Notes: generated by a model not told the origin, from the letters alone. 64,000 nt of DNA from Pedobacter roseus (GCF_014395225.1 NZ_CP060723.1:1240001-1304000), one strand, 5' to 3'; shown: positions 42,446 to 52,096, numbered from the stretch's first letter. Made by a program: numbers and translations.

Positions 42446-43671
42446 GAGAGAAAAGATACGCATGGGTGGTAGTTGCACTGCTTTGGTTTGTAGCCTTGTT
42501 AAATTACATGGACCGTCAAATGCTTTCAACCATGAAGCCTGCCATGCAGATGGATATTGCCGAACTACAGTCGGCTACCAATTTTGGCTATCTGATGGCT
42601 ATTTTTCTATGGATTTATGGCTTAATGAGCCCCATATCTGGAATTATTGCCGATAAATTAAACCGGAAATGGCTAATTGTGGGCAGTTTACTGGTTTGGT
42701 CGCTGGTTACTTTTTTAATGGGCTACGCTACTACTTTTAATCAGATTTACTGGTTAAGAGCATTAATGGGGGTGAGTGAGGCACTTTATATCCCGGCTGG
42801 TTTATCACTAATAGCCGATTACCACAGTTCGAAAACCAGATCGGTAGCCATTGGCATCCACATGACGGGCCTTTACATGGGGCAGGCACTGGGCGGTTTT
42901 GGTGCAACCATTGCTTCAAAATTTTCATGGCAGGCTACTTTCCATTCTTTTGGTTTTGTTGGGATTGTTTACGCATTGATTTTGGTATTTTTTCTAAGAG
43001 AAAAAAAGAAGGTGCTATTGCAGGAAAAAAAGTCTGTTCAACTTAAACCCTCGCTTTTTAAAGGACTGGCGCTTTTGTTCAGCAATATTTCTTTCTGGAT
43101 AATCCTCATCTATTTTGCCATCCCTAGTTTACCCGGTTGGGCAACTAAAAATTGGCTTCCTACCTTATTTGCCAATAATTTAGGAATCGATATGGCACAG
43201 GCAGGACCAATTTCGACGATTACCATTGCTGCCTCTTCATTTTTAGGGGTAATTTTTGGAGGCATTTTATCCGACAGGTGGGTGCAGAAAAATATTAAAG
43301 GGCGTATTTATACCAGCGCCATTGGCCTGGGTTTAACCATTCCGTCTTTATTGCTGATCGGTTTTGGGCATTCTTTGTTCAATATCATAGGGGCGGCCTT
43401 TTGTTTCGGTTTTGGTTATGGCATGTTCGATGCCAATAATATGCCTATTCTTTGTCAGTTTGTTTCTTCAAAATACAGGGCTACGGCTTATGGCATAATG
43501 AATATGACCGGTGTTTTTGCAGGGGCTTTTATTACCGATTTATTAGGTAAATCAACTGATTCGGGCAGCCTTGGGAAAGATTTCGCCATGTTATCCATTA
43601 TTGTTTTTATCGCCCTGATGATTCAGCTTTATTTCCTGCGTCCGAAATTTAACGATTTTGAAGATGCTTAA
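42442..43671 (+). CDS. MFS transporter, probable sialic-acid importer
   Basis: 409 residues, 12 membrane segments. It has the MFS motif A-like GIIADKLNRKWLI between segments 2 and 3, LNYMDRQMLSTMKPAMQ in segment 1, and a second GGILSDRWVQ. It belongs to the anion:cation symporter (ExuT/NanT-like) group. Placement between mutarotase and sialidase supports sialic-acid import over the inner membrane, as in the Bacteroides/Tannerella nan loci. Start overlaps the kelch gene stop (ATGA). Confidence 0.9.
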   Translation: MREKRYAWVVVALLWFVALLNYMDRQMLSTMKPAMQMDIAELQSATNFGYLMAIFLWIYGLMSPISGIIADKLNRKWLIVGSLLVWSLVTFLMGYATTFNQIYWLRALMGVSEALYIPAGLSLIADYHSSKTRSVAIGIHMTGLYMGQALGGFGATIASKFSWQATFHSFGFVGIVYALILVFFLREKKKVLLQEKKSVQLKPSLFKGLALLFSNISFWIILIYFAIPSLPGWATKNWLPTLFANNLGIDMAQAGPISTITIAASSFLGVIFGGILSDRWVQKNIKGRIYTSAIGLGLTIPSLLLIGFGHSLFNIIGAAFCFGFGYGMFDANNMPILCQFVSSKYRATAYGIMNMTGVFAGAFITDLLGKSTDSGSLGKDFAMLSIIVFIALMIQLYFLRPKFNDFEDA

Positions 43672-43685
43672 ATCAACAGAAAATT

Positions 43686-45239
43686 ATGAGAAAATTTAAA
43701 ATAAAAGCAGGCTTAGCTTTGCTGCTCCTATTCGTTTCATTTGCATTAAAAGCCTCACCGCCAAAAGGAATCACGATTACAGTCTCATCACCTGTGGTTC
43801 CTGTTTTAAAAGGATTGGAAACGAATCCGCTTTTGCGGGTATTGATTTATATCCCGGCTGGTGAAAAAGAAATTTCATTTAAAAAAATAGCTGCCAGGCT
43901 CAATCCCGCGGGGCTTAAGTCTGTCGAAAAAATCGATGTGTATTTTACCGATCAGGAACCGCTTTTTGCAGCTAAAAATAAGTTAACTACCATAAACCCT
44001 GCCACTGTAAATATTAGCTTTGAGGTGAACATTAACCTTAAGCCAGGGATGCATTACATTTGGTTTAGTGCTAAGCTTAGAGAGGATGCCGATATCGATT
44101 CCAAAATCGAATTTCATGTTAGCCAGGTTGAAGATGCAGGTGCTAAAAAATACGCAGTGACAGAAGAGGGGCAGGATTATGTAAAAAGATTAGGCATCGC
44201 AGTAAAAAAAGCTGGTGAAAACGGTATCAATACCTTTCGGATCCCCGGGATAACCACCACAGATAAAGGCTCATTAATTGCCGTTTACGATATCCGCTAT
44301 AAAAATTCAGGAGACCTGCCCGGAAATATTGATGTAGGGATGAGCCGAAGTACCGATGGGGGCAAAAGCTGGGCGCCATTGAAAGTGATTATGGACATGG
44401 GCGAACCGAACGAAAACAATGGGGTTGGCGATCCGGCCGTACTTTTCGATCCCGTTACCAAAAAGATTTGGGTGGCAGCATTATGGAGCAAAGGAAACAG
44501 ATCTATTGCAGGATCAAAACCCGGTTTATCAGAAGATGTTACCGGCCAGTTGGTGTTGGTGAGCAGTGATGATGACGGATTAACCTGGTCGGCACCTAAA
44601 AGTATCACCAAAAATGTTAAAGATCCTGAATGGAACCTGTTTTTTAATGGGCCGGGTAGCGGTATCGCAATGGCAAATGGTAAACTGGTTTTTGCAGCGC
44701 AATACTGGGATGAAAATGCCATGCCTTATTCTACTTTGTTGTACAGTAATGATCATGGTGCAACCTGGAAAACAGAAGACGGGCCAAAGCCAAATACTAC
44801 AGAAAGTCAGATTATTGAAACCACGCCAGGTGTTTTAATGCTCAACATGCGCGATAACCGTGGCAGTTTTAGAAGTGTAGCCACCACTACAGATCTGGGT
44901 AAAACCTGGACAGAGCACCATACCTCTTATAATGCCCTCCAAGATCCGGTTTGTATGGCAAGTTTTATTAAAGCAAATGTACTGGTAAAGGGCAGACAGA
45001 AAGAGGTAGTGTTTTTCGGGAATAATAATACACAGTTTAACCGTTATAATTTAACCATAAAAGCCAGTTTGGATCTGGGTGAAAGCTGGAACAGGAAAAA
45101 TGAACTCCTTATCGATGACAGAAAGTTTTATGGTTATTCTTCCATAACAAAGATTGATGACAAAACCATAGGCTTCTTTTACGAAGGGTTGAAAGATCTA
45201 TATTTTGTCCGCATTCCGGTGAGCGAAATTGTTAAATAA
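43686..45239 (+). CDS. nanH: Secreted exo-alpha-sialidase (GH33)
   Basis: 517 residues. Signal peptide near KAGLALLLLFVSFALKAS; a beta domain (residues 25-165) precedes the catalytic propeller. FRIP motif NTFRIPGI near residue 178, Asp in YDIRYKNSGDLPGNID, Asp-boxes SRSTDGGKSW, SSDDDGLTW, YSNDHGATW, TTDLGKTW and SLDLGESW, catalytic Glu region TTESQIIETTPG and Tyr in YGYSSITKI. It releases terminal sialic acid from glycans outside the cytosol. It is 14 bp after the MFS gene. Confidence 0.94.
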   Translation: MRKFKIKAGLALLLLFVSFALKASPPKGITITVSSPVVPVLKGLETNPLLRVLIYIPAGEKEISFKKIAARLNPAGLKSVEKIDVYFTDQEPLFAAKNKLTTINPATVNISFEVNINLKPGMHYIWFSAKLREDADIDSKIEFHVSQVEDAGAKKYAVTEEGQDYVKRLGIAVKKAGENGINTFRIPGITTTDKGSLIAVYDIRYKNSGDLPGNIDVGMSRSTDGGKSWAPLKVIMDMGEPNENNGVGDPAVLFDPVTKKIWVAALWSKGNRSIAGSKPGLSEDVTGQLVLVSSDDDGLTWSAPKSITKNVKDPEWNLFFNGPGSGIAMANGKLVFAAQYWDENAMPYSTLLYSNDHGATWKTEDGPKPNTTESQIIETTPGVLMLNMRDNRGSFRSVATTTDLGKTWTEHHTSYNALQDPVCMASFIKANVLVKGRQKEVVFFGNNNTQFNRYNLTIKASLDLGESWNRKNELLIDDRKFYGYSSITKIDDKTIGFFYEGLKDLYFVRIPVSEIVK

Positions 45240-45245
45240 CCTTCA

Positions 45246-47318
45246 ATGAAAGCTTTTTTAAGACTATCAATCGGGCTGATCTTACTGTTCGGCGCAAATA
45301 CTTATGCACAAAAAATAAAAATAGCCTGCATCGGAAATTCTGTAACAGCGGGTTATTTGCTGCCAGATCCGAAAAAAGAAGCTTACCCTGCACAATTGCA
45401 ACAGCTTTTGGGTGAGCAATATTTGGTGGGTAATTTTGGTCATAGCGGGGCTACATTGCTGAAAAAGGGCCATAATCCGTACTATAAAACAAAAGAATTT
45501 AGCGAGGTATTAAATTTTCGCCCTGATATTGCGATTATCCACCTTGGTTTAAATGATACCGATCCTAGGAACTGGCCAAATTATAAAGGCGATTTTCAAT
45601 CGGATTACCAATGGCTGATAGACAGCTTAAAACAGGGAAACCCTAAGCTTAAAATTTATATCTGCAAACTAAGCCCCATTTTTAGTGGTCATCCGAGGTT
45701 TAAATCGGGAACACGCGATTGGTACTGGCAGATTCAGGATAAAATTGTACAGATAGCAAAAGCAAATGCATTTGAGCTCATCGACCTCAATACAGCATTG
45801 AATAACCGTCCGGACTTATTTGCTGATTACCTGCACCCGGATACTACCGGAGCAGCTATAATTGCTAAAACCGTATATGCACATTTAACAGGGAGTTTTG
45901 GCGGCTTCAAATTACACCCATTGTTCACCGATCACATGGTTTTACAGCGCGATAAACAAATTCCGGTTTATGGAACAGCAAATGCGGGAGATCAGGTTGA
46001 AGTTGAGTTTAACCACCTTACGCTACGAACTAAAGCAGATGTTAACGGGAAGTGGAAAGTGTTTTTTAAACCAATGAAATTTGGCGGGCCTTATACTCTT
46101 AAACTTCAGGCTGGTAAACAATATATAGTATTAAAAGATGTGATGATTGGCGACGTATGGTTATGTTCCGGTCAATCGAACATGGCTTTCGCATTAAAAT
46201 CATCGGCAACTGCCCAGCCTACCTTAAGCCATTTAAATAAAAATCTTTCCATCAGGTTATTGAAGTTTAATCCACTTGCTGAAACAGATAACATTACATG
46301 GGACACCAAAACACTGGACGCAGTTAATGCGCTTAATTATTTTTCCGGAAGCTGGGCCAAACCTGAAGAAAACACAGTGGGCGATTTCTCTGCAGTGGCT
46401 TATTATTTTGGAGAAAAGCTAGCCTCTAGCGAAAAGGTTCCGATTGGACTTATTCAAATGGCAGTTGGTGGATCAACATTAGAATCGTGGATGGATCGAA
46501 AAACGTTAGAAAATGATGATCTCCTCGTTGATCTGTTAGCCAACTGGCGTAAATCTGACTTTATCCAGGATTGGGTAAGTGGCAGGGCATCGGTAAATCT
46601 TAAAAATGCGATTAATCCAAAACAGCGGCACCCTTACGAACCTGCTTACAATGATGAAGCGGGGATCTCAACTTTAACCGAATTTCCGATAAAAGGGGTG
46701 ATATGGTACCAGGGAGAGAGCAATGCGCACAATGTAGAGTTATTTAATCATGAATTTCCTTTGTTGGTTAAAAGCTGGCGAAAAAAATGGAATGATAATT
46801 TTCCTTTTTATTATGTTCAACTTGCCTCTATTGATCGCCCTTCATGGCCCTATTTTAGAGATGCGCAACGGAAACTGCAGGCCATTATCCCAAATTCGGG
46901 CATGGCGGTAAGTTCCGATCTGGGCGATTCGCTTAATGTTCATCCTGCACATAAGAAAGAAATAGGTGAACGGCTGGCTTTATTGGCCATAAAAAACAGT
47001 TATCATAGGCAGATTCAAGCCAGTGGTCCCGTAGCGGTGACAGCCAGAAGGGATGGGCATACCATCATTATTCGCTTTGCTCATGCTATAAAACTGATGG
47101 CTGGTTCCGGCTTAGCAGTAAAAGGCTTTGAAGTAGAAGATGAGAAAGGGAATCATTGGCCTGTTAAAGCAGTTATTTTTAACAATACCGTGCATTTAAC
47201 TGTACCTGCGAAGTTAAAGATCATACAAGTTTTATATGCCTGGCAGCCCTTTACCCGTGCCAATTTAATGAACGAAGCCAAACTGCCGGCTTCAACTTTT
47301 TCCATTTCTATAAATTAA
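45246..47318 (+). CDS. Two-domain sialate O-acetylesterase (SGNH + SASA)
   Basis: 690 residues with signal peptide (LSIGLILLFGANTYAQK). Residues 20-215 are an SGNH lipase-like domain (IACIGNSVTAGYLL, GHSGAT, HLGLNDTD, DYLHPDTTG). Residues 220-690 are a sialate O-acetylesterase domain (LCSGQSNMAFAL, WYQGESNAHN, VSSDLGDSLNVHPAHKKE). Two-domain enzymes of this kind are known from Bacteroidetes (NanS/EstA-type). It removes acetyl groups from sialic acid so that the sialidase and lyase can work. It follows the sialidase by 6 bp. Confidence 0.93.
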   Translation: MKAFLRLSIGLILLFGANTYAQKIKIACIGNSVTAGYLLPDPKKEAYPAQLQQLLGEQYLVGNFGHSGATLLKKGHNPYYKTKEFSEVLNFRPDIAIIHLGLNDTDPRNWPNYKGDFQSDYQWLIDSLKQGNPKLKIYICKLSPIFSGHPRFKSGTRDWYWQIQDKIVQIAKANAFELIDLNTALNNRPDLFADYLHPDTTGAAIIAKTVYAHLTGSFGGFKLHPLFTDHMVLQRDKQIPVYGTANAGDQVEVEFNHLTLRTKADVNGKWKVFFKPMKFGGPYTLKLQAGKQYIVLKDVMIGDVWLCSGQSNMAFALKSSATAQPTLSHLNKNLSIRLLKFNPLAETDNITWDTKTLDAVNALNYFSGSWAKPEENTVGDFSAVAYYFGEKLASSEKVPIGLIQMAVGGSTLESWMDRKTLENDDLLVDLLANWRKSDFIQDWVSGRASVNLKNAINPKQRHPYEPAYNDEAGISTLTEFPIKGVIWYQGESNAHNVELFNHEFPLLVKSWRKKWNDNFPFYYVQLASIDRPSWPYFRDAQRKLQAIIPNSGMAVSSDLGDSLNVHPAHKKEIGERLALLAIKNSYHRQIQASGPVAVTARRDGHTIIIRFAHAIKLMAGSGLAVKGFEVEDEKGNHWPVKAVIFNNTVHLTVPAKLKIIQVLYAWQPFTRANLMNEAKLPASTFSISIN

Positions 47319-47323
47319 AAAAT

Positions 47324-48517
47324 ATGAGTTATACTGCCGAAGAACTGCAAAATCTTGCTGTATTCTATAAAAACCAGTTATTAAATAATACGGTTCCATT
47401 TTGGTTTCCAAGATCAATTGATCACGAACATGGCGGTTACCTGCTCATGCGAGACCGGGATGGAAGTTTGATCGACGACGATAAAGCGGTGTGGATCCAG
47501 GGCCGTGCTGCATGGTTGTTATCAACCCTTTGTAATACAATTGAACATAAAAAGGAATGGTTAGATGGAGCCAAATCTGGTATCGACTTTTTAAATAACC
47601 ATTGTTTTGACACTGACGAACAGATGTTTTTTCATGTAACCCGTGATGGGCAACCGATTCGCAAAAGGCGCTATTATTTTTCTGAAACCTTTGCGGTGAT
47701 TGCCAATGCTGCTTATGCACAGGCAAGTGGTGATGAAACCGCTGCTGAAAAGGCGAGGTATCTGTTTGGAAAGTGTATCGAATATGCCACAACACCAGGT
47801 TTATTACCAGCAAAGTTTACCGGTACCAGGCCAGCAAAAGGTATTGGAGTGCCCATGATTATGATGAATACTGCCCAGCAGCTGAGAGAAACCATTGGCG
47901 ATCCCCGTTGCGACGAATGGATTTCTAAATGGATTGAAGAAATCAAAAACGATTTTGTGAAAGATGATATTCAGTGTGTGATGGAACAGGTAGCGCCAGA
48001 TGGCAGTATAATCGATCATATAGATGGAAGAACTTTAAATCCCGGCCATGCCATAGAAGGTGCCTGGTTTATCTTGCACGAAGCAAAATACCGTAATAAC
48101 GATCCCGAACTGATTAAACTGGGCTGTAAAATGCTCGATTATATGTGGGAGCGTGGCTGGGACAAAAAATATGGCGGGATTTTGTATTTTAAAGATGTGT
48201 ACAATAAACCGGTGCAGGAATATTGGCAGGATATGAAATTCTGGTGGCCGCAGAACGAAACCATAATTGCGACATTACTGGCCTACACGTTAACTGGCGA
48301 TGAAAAATATGCCCGCTGGCATAAAATGGTTCATGATTATGCTTACGATAAATTTCACGATAAAGAATATGGTGAATGGTTCGGCTACCTGCACCGCGAT
48401 GGAACCGTCGCACAAACCGCTAAAGGCAACTTATTTAAAGGACCTTTTCATTTGCCAAGGCAAGAGTGGTATTGTGCAAAGTTATTGGAAGAACTGGGTT
48501 TTAGTGCAGAATCATGA
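47324..48517 (+). CDS. N-acylglucosamine 2-epimerase (AGE/RenBP family)
   Basis: 397 residues, an (alpha/alpha)6 barrel without signal peptide. Family motifs: FWFPRSIDHEHGGYLL, VWIQGRAAWLLSTL, RRYYFSETFAVIANAAYA, LNPGHAIEGAWFILHEA and MKFWWPQNETIIATLLAY with the catalytic His residues. It converts ManNAc from the lyase to GlcNAc. It is 5 bp after the esterase gene and is the last gene of the locus; kinase and deacetylase must be elsewhere. Confidence 0.94.
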   Translation: MSYTAEELQNLAVFYKNQLLNNTVPFWFPRSIDHEHGGYLLMRDRDGSLIDDDKAVWIQGRAAWLLSTLCNTIEHKKEWLDGAKSGIDFLNNHCFDTDEQMFFHVTRDGQPIRKRRYYFSETFAVIANAAYAQASGDETAAEKARYLFGKCIEYATTPGLLPAKFTGTRPAKGIGVPMIMMNTAQQLRETIGDPRCDEWISKWIEEIKNDFVKDDIQCVMEQVAPDGSIIDHIDGRTLNPGHAIEGAWFILHEAKYRNNDPELIKLGCKMLDYMWERGWDKKYGGILYFKDVYNKPVQEYWQDMKFWWPQNETIIATLLAYTLTGDEKYARWHKMVHDYAYDKFHDKEYGEWFGYLHRDGTVAQTAKGNLFKGPFHLPRQEWYCAKLLEELGFSAES

Positions 48518-48544
48518 GTTGGCAGGTTAGAGTTGATTATGCTT

Positions 48545-48899
48545 TTAAAAAAGGATTTGAATAATCACCAATGATCAATAAACGATCATCAATAGACAAT
48601 AAACAATGGATAATAACTAATAATTAATCACCAATAAACAATAGTCAATCAAGCCAATTAACGAATTACTAATTAACGAATGGCTAATGAACTAACAAAC
48701 CAGAATCCATATACTTGTAAATTGTAGCGGTAGGTTTCAGGCCTTTGCTTCAGGGTTTGTTGCTTTGGACGACGATTTCTATAGTAGCGCTTTATGCGGT
48801 AATACATTTGGGATAGAAATGAAGACAATTACAAAATCTTTGAACCATCCGGTATCGTTCAAAGATTTTGTTTCTCATTTTCCTGCCAACCATTGCAAA
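48545..48899. repeat. Low-complexity tract between convergent genes
   Basis: 48560-48710 is built of near-repeats such as CAATAAACAATG and ACTAATTAACGAAT. After that the sequence is plain AT-rich DNA down to the hairpin at 48831-48871. No credible gene is seen. Confidence 0.55.
48831..48871. terminator. Bidirectional hairpin between convergent genes
   Basis: A 15-bp perfect stem ACAAAATCTTTGAAC / GTTCAAAGATTTTGT with loop CATCCGGTATC. The arm shares AAATCTTTGAAC with the large repeat family, which suggests origin from a decayed repeat unit. Confidence 0.7.
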
Positions 48900-49310
48900 T
48901 TACAAATAGCGATCCTTTTCTGTAATCTCCAAATCATTAATACTGGCATAACGTTTCTGCATCAAACCATTTTCGTCAAATTCCCAAAGCTCGTTGCCAT
49001 AACTGCGGTGCCATTGGCCAGCGCTGTTACACCATTCATATTCGAACCTCACTGCTATGCGGTTTTCGGCAAAGGTCCATAACTCTTTTTTAAGTTTGTA
49101 ATCCAGTTCATTGGCCCATTTGGTGGTTAAAAAGGCTTTAACTTCTTCGCGGCCATTAATAAACTCATTTCGGTTGCGCCATTCCGTATCAATAGTATAA
49201 GCCAGACATACTTTCTCCGGATCACGGCTGTTCCAGGCATCTTCTGCCATTTGCACTTTCTGTATAGCAGTTTCATAGGTAAATGGTGGCATTGGAGGTT
49301 TTTGTTCCAT
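48900..49310 (-). CDS. DUF1348 / nuclear transport factor 2-like protein
   Basis: 136 residues. Matches the DUF1348 (SnoaL/NTF2-like) family: [90 protein letters not shown]. It forms a small cone-shaped fold; no enzymatic activity is known. It lies 78 bp downstream of the alpha/beta hydrolase on the same strand, so it may belong to the LysR-controlled unit. Confidence 0.92.
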   Translation of the reverse strand: MEQKPPMPPFTYETAIQKVQMAEDAWNSRDPEKVCLAYTIDTEWRNRNEFINGREEVKAFLTTKWANELDYKLKKELWTFAENRIAVRFEYEWCNSAGQWHRSYGNELWEFDENGLMQKRYASINDLEITEKDRYL

Positions 49311-49388
49311 GGTTTTATTTATTAGAGATAAAATTAATTTTTATTGCCACAATTGCCTGCTTCAAGTAAACAATTGTGGTATGATGGA

Positions 49389-50351
49389 TTATTTAGGTAA
49401 AGTCGCTAAAAATTTCAGGATCTCATTTCCTATTTCATATCCATGCGATTCTAATGCAAAATGGCCTGTATCATAAAATTTAACAATTGCATCAGGTACG
49501 TCTTTTTTATAAGCTTCTGCTCCCGCTGGTAAAAAGAAAGGATCTTTGTTGCCCCAAACGGCTAAGATCTTTGGTTTGTATGTTCTAAAGTATTCCTGGA
49601 ATTTGGGATATAGCGCTACATTGCTTTTATAGTCCTTTAAAAAATCCAGCTGAATCTCTGCCACACCCGGGCGGTCGAGAAAGTACTGGTCTAAGGTATA
49701 AGATTCTGGAGCAATAACAGATGGGTCAGTAACTCCCGTAAGATATTGGAATTTAGTTGCATCATGGGTTAAAAACTCCTTCAAAGCTGCTCTGTTGCCT
49801 GGTGTATCATTTTTCCAATAGCGTTGTATGGGGTTCCAACCTTCGCTTAAGCCTTCTGTATAAGCATTTCCATTTTGCGAAATAATTCCTGTGATTTTTT
49901 CTGGATTAGCCAAAGCGAGGCGGTATCCGGTAGGTGCTCCATAATCAAAAACATACACCGCGAAACGGTTAAGTTTTAATCCTTCGATAAAACCCTGCAT
50001 GGTTTTGGCCAGGTTATCGAAGGTATAATCGAATTTAGAACGCTCAGGGAGGTCTGTATAACCAAAGCCTGGCAAATCAGGTGCAATTACATGGTATTTT
50101 TCACTCAACATAGGGATGAGGTTGCGGAACATGTGCGATGAAGTTGGGTAACCGTGAAGCAGTAAAATGGTTGGTGCATTTACAGGACCGGCTTCGCGAT
50201 AAAAGATACTCAGGCCATTTACATTTATACGGCGATAATGGACATTAGCTGATGATGGAGTTGGATGTGTTATTGGAGTTGATTGTGCCATAACGTTTAA
50301 TTTTGTTAACAAAATAGCCAGGATAATGCCGGCCAATTTTAGGTTTTTCAT
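49389..50351 (-). CDS. Exported alpha/beta hydrolase, haloalkane dehalogenase/epoxide hydrolase-like
   Basis: 320 residues with signal peptide (LAGIILAILLTKLNVMAQS). HGYPTSSHMFR oxyanion region, nucleophile Asp in VYVFDYGAPTGYR where serine hydrolases have Ser, and His in TGHFALESHG. The Asp nucleophile points to dehalogenase or epoxide hydrolase chemistry; substrate unknown. It is divergent from a LysR gene 87 bp away; a TAGTTTTG -7 element is seen at 50376-50369 on the minus strand. Confidence 0.9.
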   Translation of the reverse strand: MKNLKLAGIILAILLTKLNVMAQSTPITHPTPSSANVHYRRINVNGLSIFYREAGPVNAPTILLLHGYPTSSHMFRNLIPMLSEKYHVIAPDLPGFGYTDLPERSKFDYTFDNLAKTMQGFIEGLKLNRFAVYVFDYGAPTGYRLALANPEKITGIISQNGNAYTEGLSEGWNPIQRYWKNDTPGNRAALKEFLTHDATKFQYLTGVTDPSVIAPESYTLDQYFLDRPGVAEIQLDFLKDYKSNVALYPKFQEYFRTYKPKILAVWGNKDPFFLPAGAEAYKKDVPDAIVKFYDTGHFALESHGYEIGNEILKFLATLPK

Positions 50352-50388
50352 TTATTGTTTTTTTTTAACAAAACTATAGAGTATATTT

Positions 50389-50405
50389 AATCATTAAAAA
50401 TGATT
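50389..50405. promoter_or_regulatory. LysR-type operator (T-N11-A palindrome)
   Basis: AATCATTAAAAATGATT, a perfect palindrome around TAAAA that includes T-N11-A (50391-50403). It lies between the LysR gene and its divergent hydrolase target and overlaps the -33 position of the hydrolase promoter. Confidence 0.65.
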
Positions 50406-50438
50406 TATAATGATATTATGAATCTTAATTTGTGATTT

Positions 50439-51314
50439 ATGAATACCAATGATCTTAATTTGTTTGAGGCAGTTGCCCATTATGGCAGTTTTACAAAAGC
50501 AGCCGAAGCCATGTTCACCGTACAATCGAACGTTACTGCCAGGATTAAAAACCTTGAAGAAGAATTCGGTACGCTACTTTTTACAAGAACATCCAGAAAA
50601 GTAGCGCTAACGGCAGCAGGGGAGACCTTAATGCGTTATAGCAAGCAGCTTAATCACATCATAGATGAAGCTAAAAGAACAATAGGTAAAAATGACCGCG
50701 TTAAAGGACAGGTTAAAATTGGCTTTCTGGAAACAATGATGACGCTTGAAGGACCAAAAATGGTTAATGAACTTGCCGTTAAATTCCCCCACGTCGACCT
50801 TGAATTTAGATCTGCCATGCGTCCGAGCTTGTTGAGTGATGTGCTAAATTATCGTTTGGACGCCGCCTTTGTACCTTCGCCGATTGATCATCCGGAACTG
50901 GAACAGATCAGGATCAAAGAAGAAGAGATTGTTGTGGTTGCCCCTGGCAATTGCAAAAGTTTAGAGGAACTACTGGAAAAGAAACCGATTAGAACCATCG
51001 TGTTTGATCAGGGCTGTGTATTCAGGGCAAGGCTCGATTCATGGCTGGTGAGCAAGGGGATTGATCAGTATCATAAAACGGTGATGAACTCTATTGAAGG
51101 GGTGGTTAATTTTATTGAATCGGGTATTGGTTTTAGTTTCCTGCCCAAAGAAATCATTACTACTTTTTATAGTGGGAAGAAAATCAAAACTTTTGCTCTC
51201 CCACGCGAACTTGGATTAATGACTACCTTATTTGTGTACCGGAAAGATGTGCCGCCTTCGCCAGCATTACAGGGATTTATAAGTCTGTTTGATAAGGATA
51301 AACTTCAGCCATAG
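50439..51314 (+). CDS. LysR family transcriptional regulator
   Basis: 291 residues. The N-terminal winged helix is canonical: LNLFEAVAHYGSFTKAAEAMFTVQSNVTARIKNLEEEFGTLLFTRTSRKVALTAAGE. The C-terminal periplasmic-binding-like effector domain begins at VKGQVKIGFLET. Divergent to the alpha/beta hydrolase, the classical arrangement in which LysR controls the neighbouring gene through a shared operator. Confidence 0.95.
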   Translation: MNTNDLNLFEAVAHYGSFTKAAEAMFTVQSNVTARIKNLEEEFGTLLFTRTSRKVALTAAGETLMRYSKQLNHIIDEAKRTIGKNDRVKGQVKIGFLETMMTLEGPKMVNELAVKFPHVDLEFRSAMRPSLLSDVLNYRLDAAFVPSPIDHPELEQIRIKEEEIVVVAPGNCKSLEELLEKKPIRTIVFDQGCVFRARLDSWLVSKGIDQYHKTVMNSIEGVVNFIESGIGFSFLPKEIITTFYSGKKIKTFALPRELGLMTTLFVYRKDVPPSPALQGFISLFDKDKLQP

Positions 51315-51370
51315 TAGATCTGTTAGATAGCCCCGGCGGAGATGGAGTAGTTATTTTTCTAGGGTATTGA

Positions 51371-51715
51371 ATCGCCCGAAATAGAGATGGTTTAACAGAA
51401 GCTTTTGGTGTGGAGCCGGGCAAACATTTGGTTTATCAGTTCGGAGCTTATTTAGGTAGAAGGTATAAGGCTAAACTAATGGAAAATATCCTTTTAGATA
51501 ACAGTTTAGTTGTTTTTAGCAATTACCTTAAAGATGCGCAGAATTTAGTGGTGGCCTATTCTGCCATTCTTGATATGAAAGTGAACCGCTTTATTTCTAC
51601 ACAGATTACGGCCGGTTTATTTTATGATAACAATCAAATAGGTAAGCTGCAGCTTAAAGAAACGCTTGGTGTGGGCTTAACCTATAAATCCGGAAAATAC
51701 CAGGATGTAAAATGA
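51371..51715 (+). pseudogene. C-terminal remnant of a DUF3078-type outer-membrane protein
   Basis: The frame is open from just after a TGA at 51368-51370. It reads RNRDGLTEAFGVEPGKHLVYQFGAYLGRRYKAKLMENILLDNSLVVFSNYL... and ends LKETLGVGLTYKSG, like the last part of DUF3078 beta-barrel proteins of Bacteroidetes. The signal peptide and the first two thirds are absent, and the upstream DNA does not continue the homology in any frame I can see. A GTG at 51410 could start 101 codons but would give only barrel strands, so a remnant is more likely. Confidence 0.6.
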
Positions 51716-51756
51716 AAATTGATTCTAAGGCAAGTCTGTTAAAGAGGGTCTAACAT

Positions 51757-51787
51757 AAAAAAAGCCATCATTTCTGATGGCTTTTTT
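51757..51787. terminator. Bidirectional terminator next to tRNA-Leu (copy 1)
   Basis: Stem AAAAGCCATCA / TGATGGCTTTT with loop TTTC and A/T tracts on both sides; it ends the minus-strand tRNA transcript. Confidence 0.85.
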
Positions 51788-51803
51788 ATCGATTTTTTTG
51801 TTG

Positions 51804-51887
51804 TACTCGGGGCGGGAATCGAACCCGCACGCCTTTGAAAGCACAGGATTTTAAGTCCTGCGTGTCTACCAGTTCCACCACCCGAGC
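51804..51887 (-). tRNA. tRNA-Leu (TAA anticodon), copy 1
   Basis: 84 nt. Minus strand begins GCTCGGGTGGTGGAACTGG and ends GGTTCGATTCCCGCCCCGAGTA. The anticodon arm GCAGGA-CTTAAAA-TCCTG has TAA. A class II variable arm is present. CCA is not encoded. It is transcribed after tRNA-Gly from one promoter. Confidence 0.95.
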
Positions 51888-51958
51888 ATTAGCCGCTACC
51901 GATCTCCATCGGCTTGGTTAACTTAAACTAAAATGCCTTCTGGTAGGAAGGCATTTGG

Positions 51959-52031
<73 letters not shown>

Positions 52032-52065
52032 AAATTTACACATCAGCTGTGTTCCTTTGGGGTTG

Positions 52066-52096
52066 CAAATATAGAAATTAAACTTTTTAATTCAAA
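52066..52096 (-). promoter_or_regulatory. Promoter of tRNA-Gly/tRNA-Leu (copy 1)
   Basis: Minus strand TTTG (52096-52093), 19-bp spacer, TATATTTG (52073-52066): an exact Bacteroidetes -33/-7 promoter ending about 35 bp before the tRNA. Confidence 0.85.

Noticed and set aside
48765..49082. 105-codon open frame
   Set aside because: Its second half is antisense to the DUF1348 gene and its first half covers a terminator hairpin.
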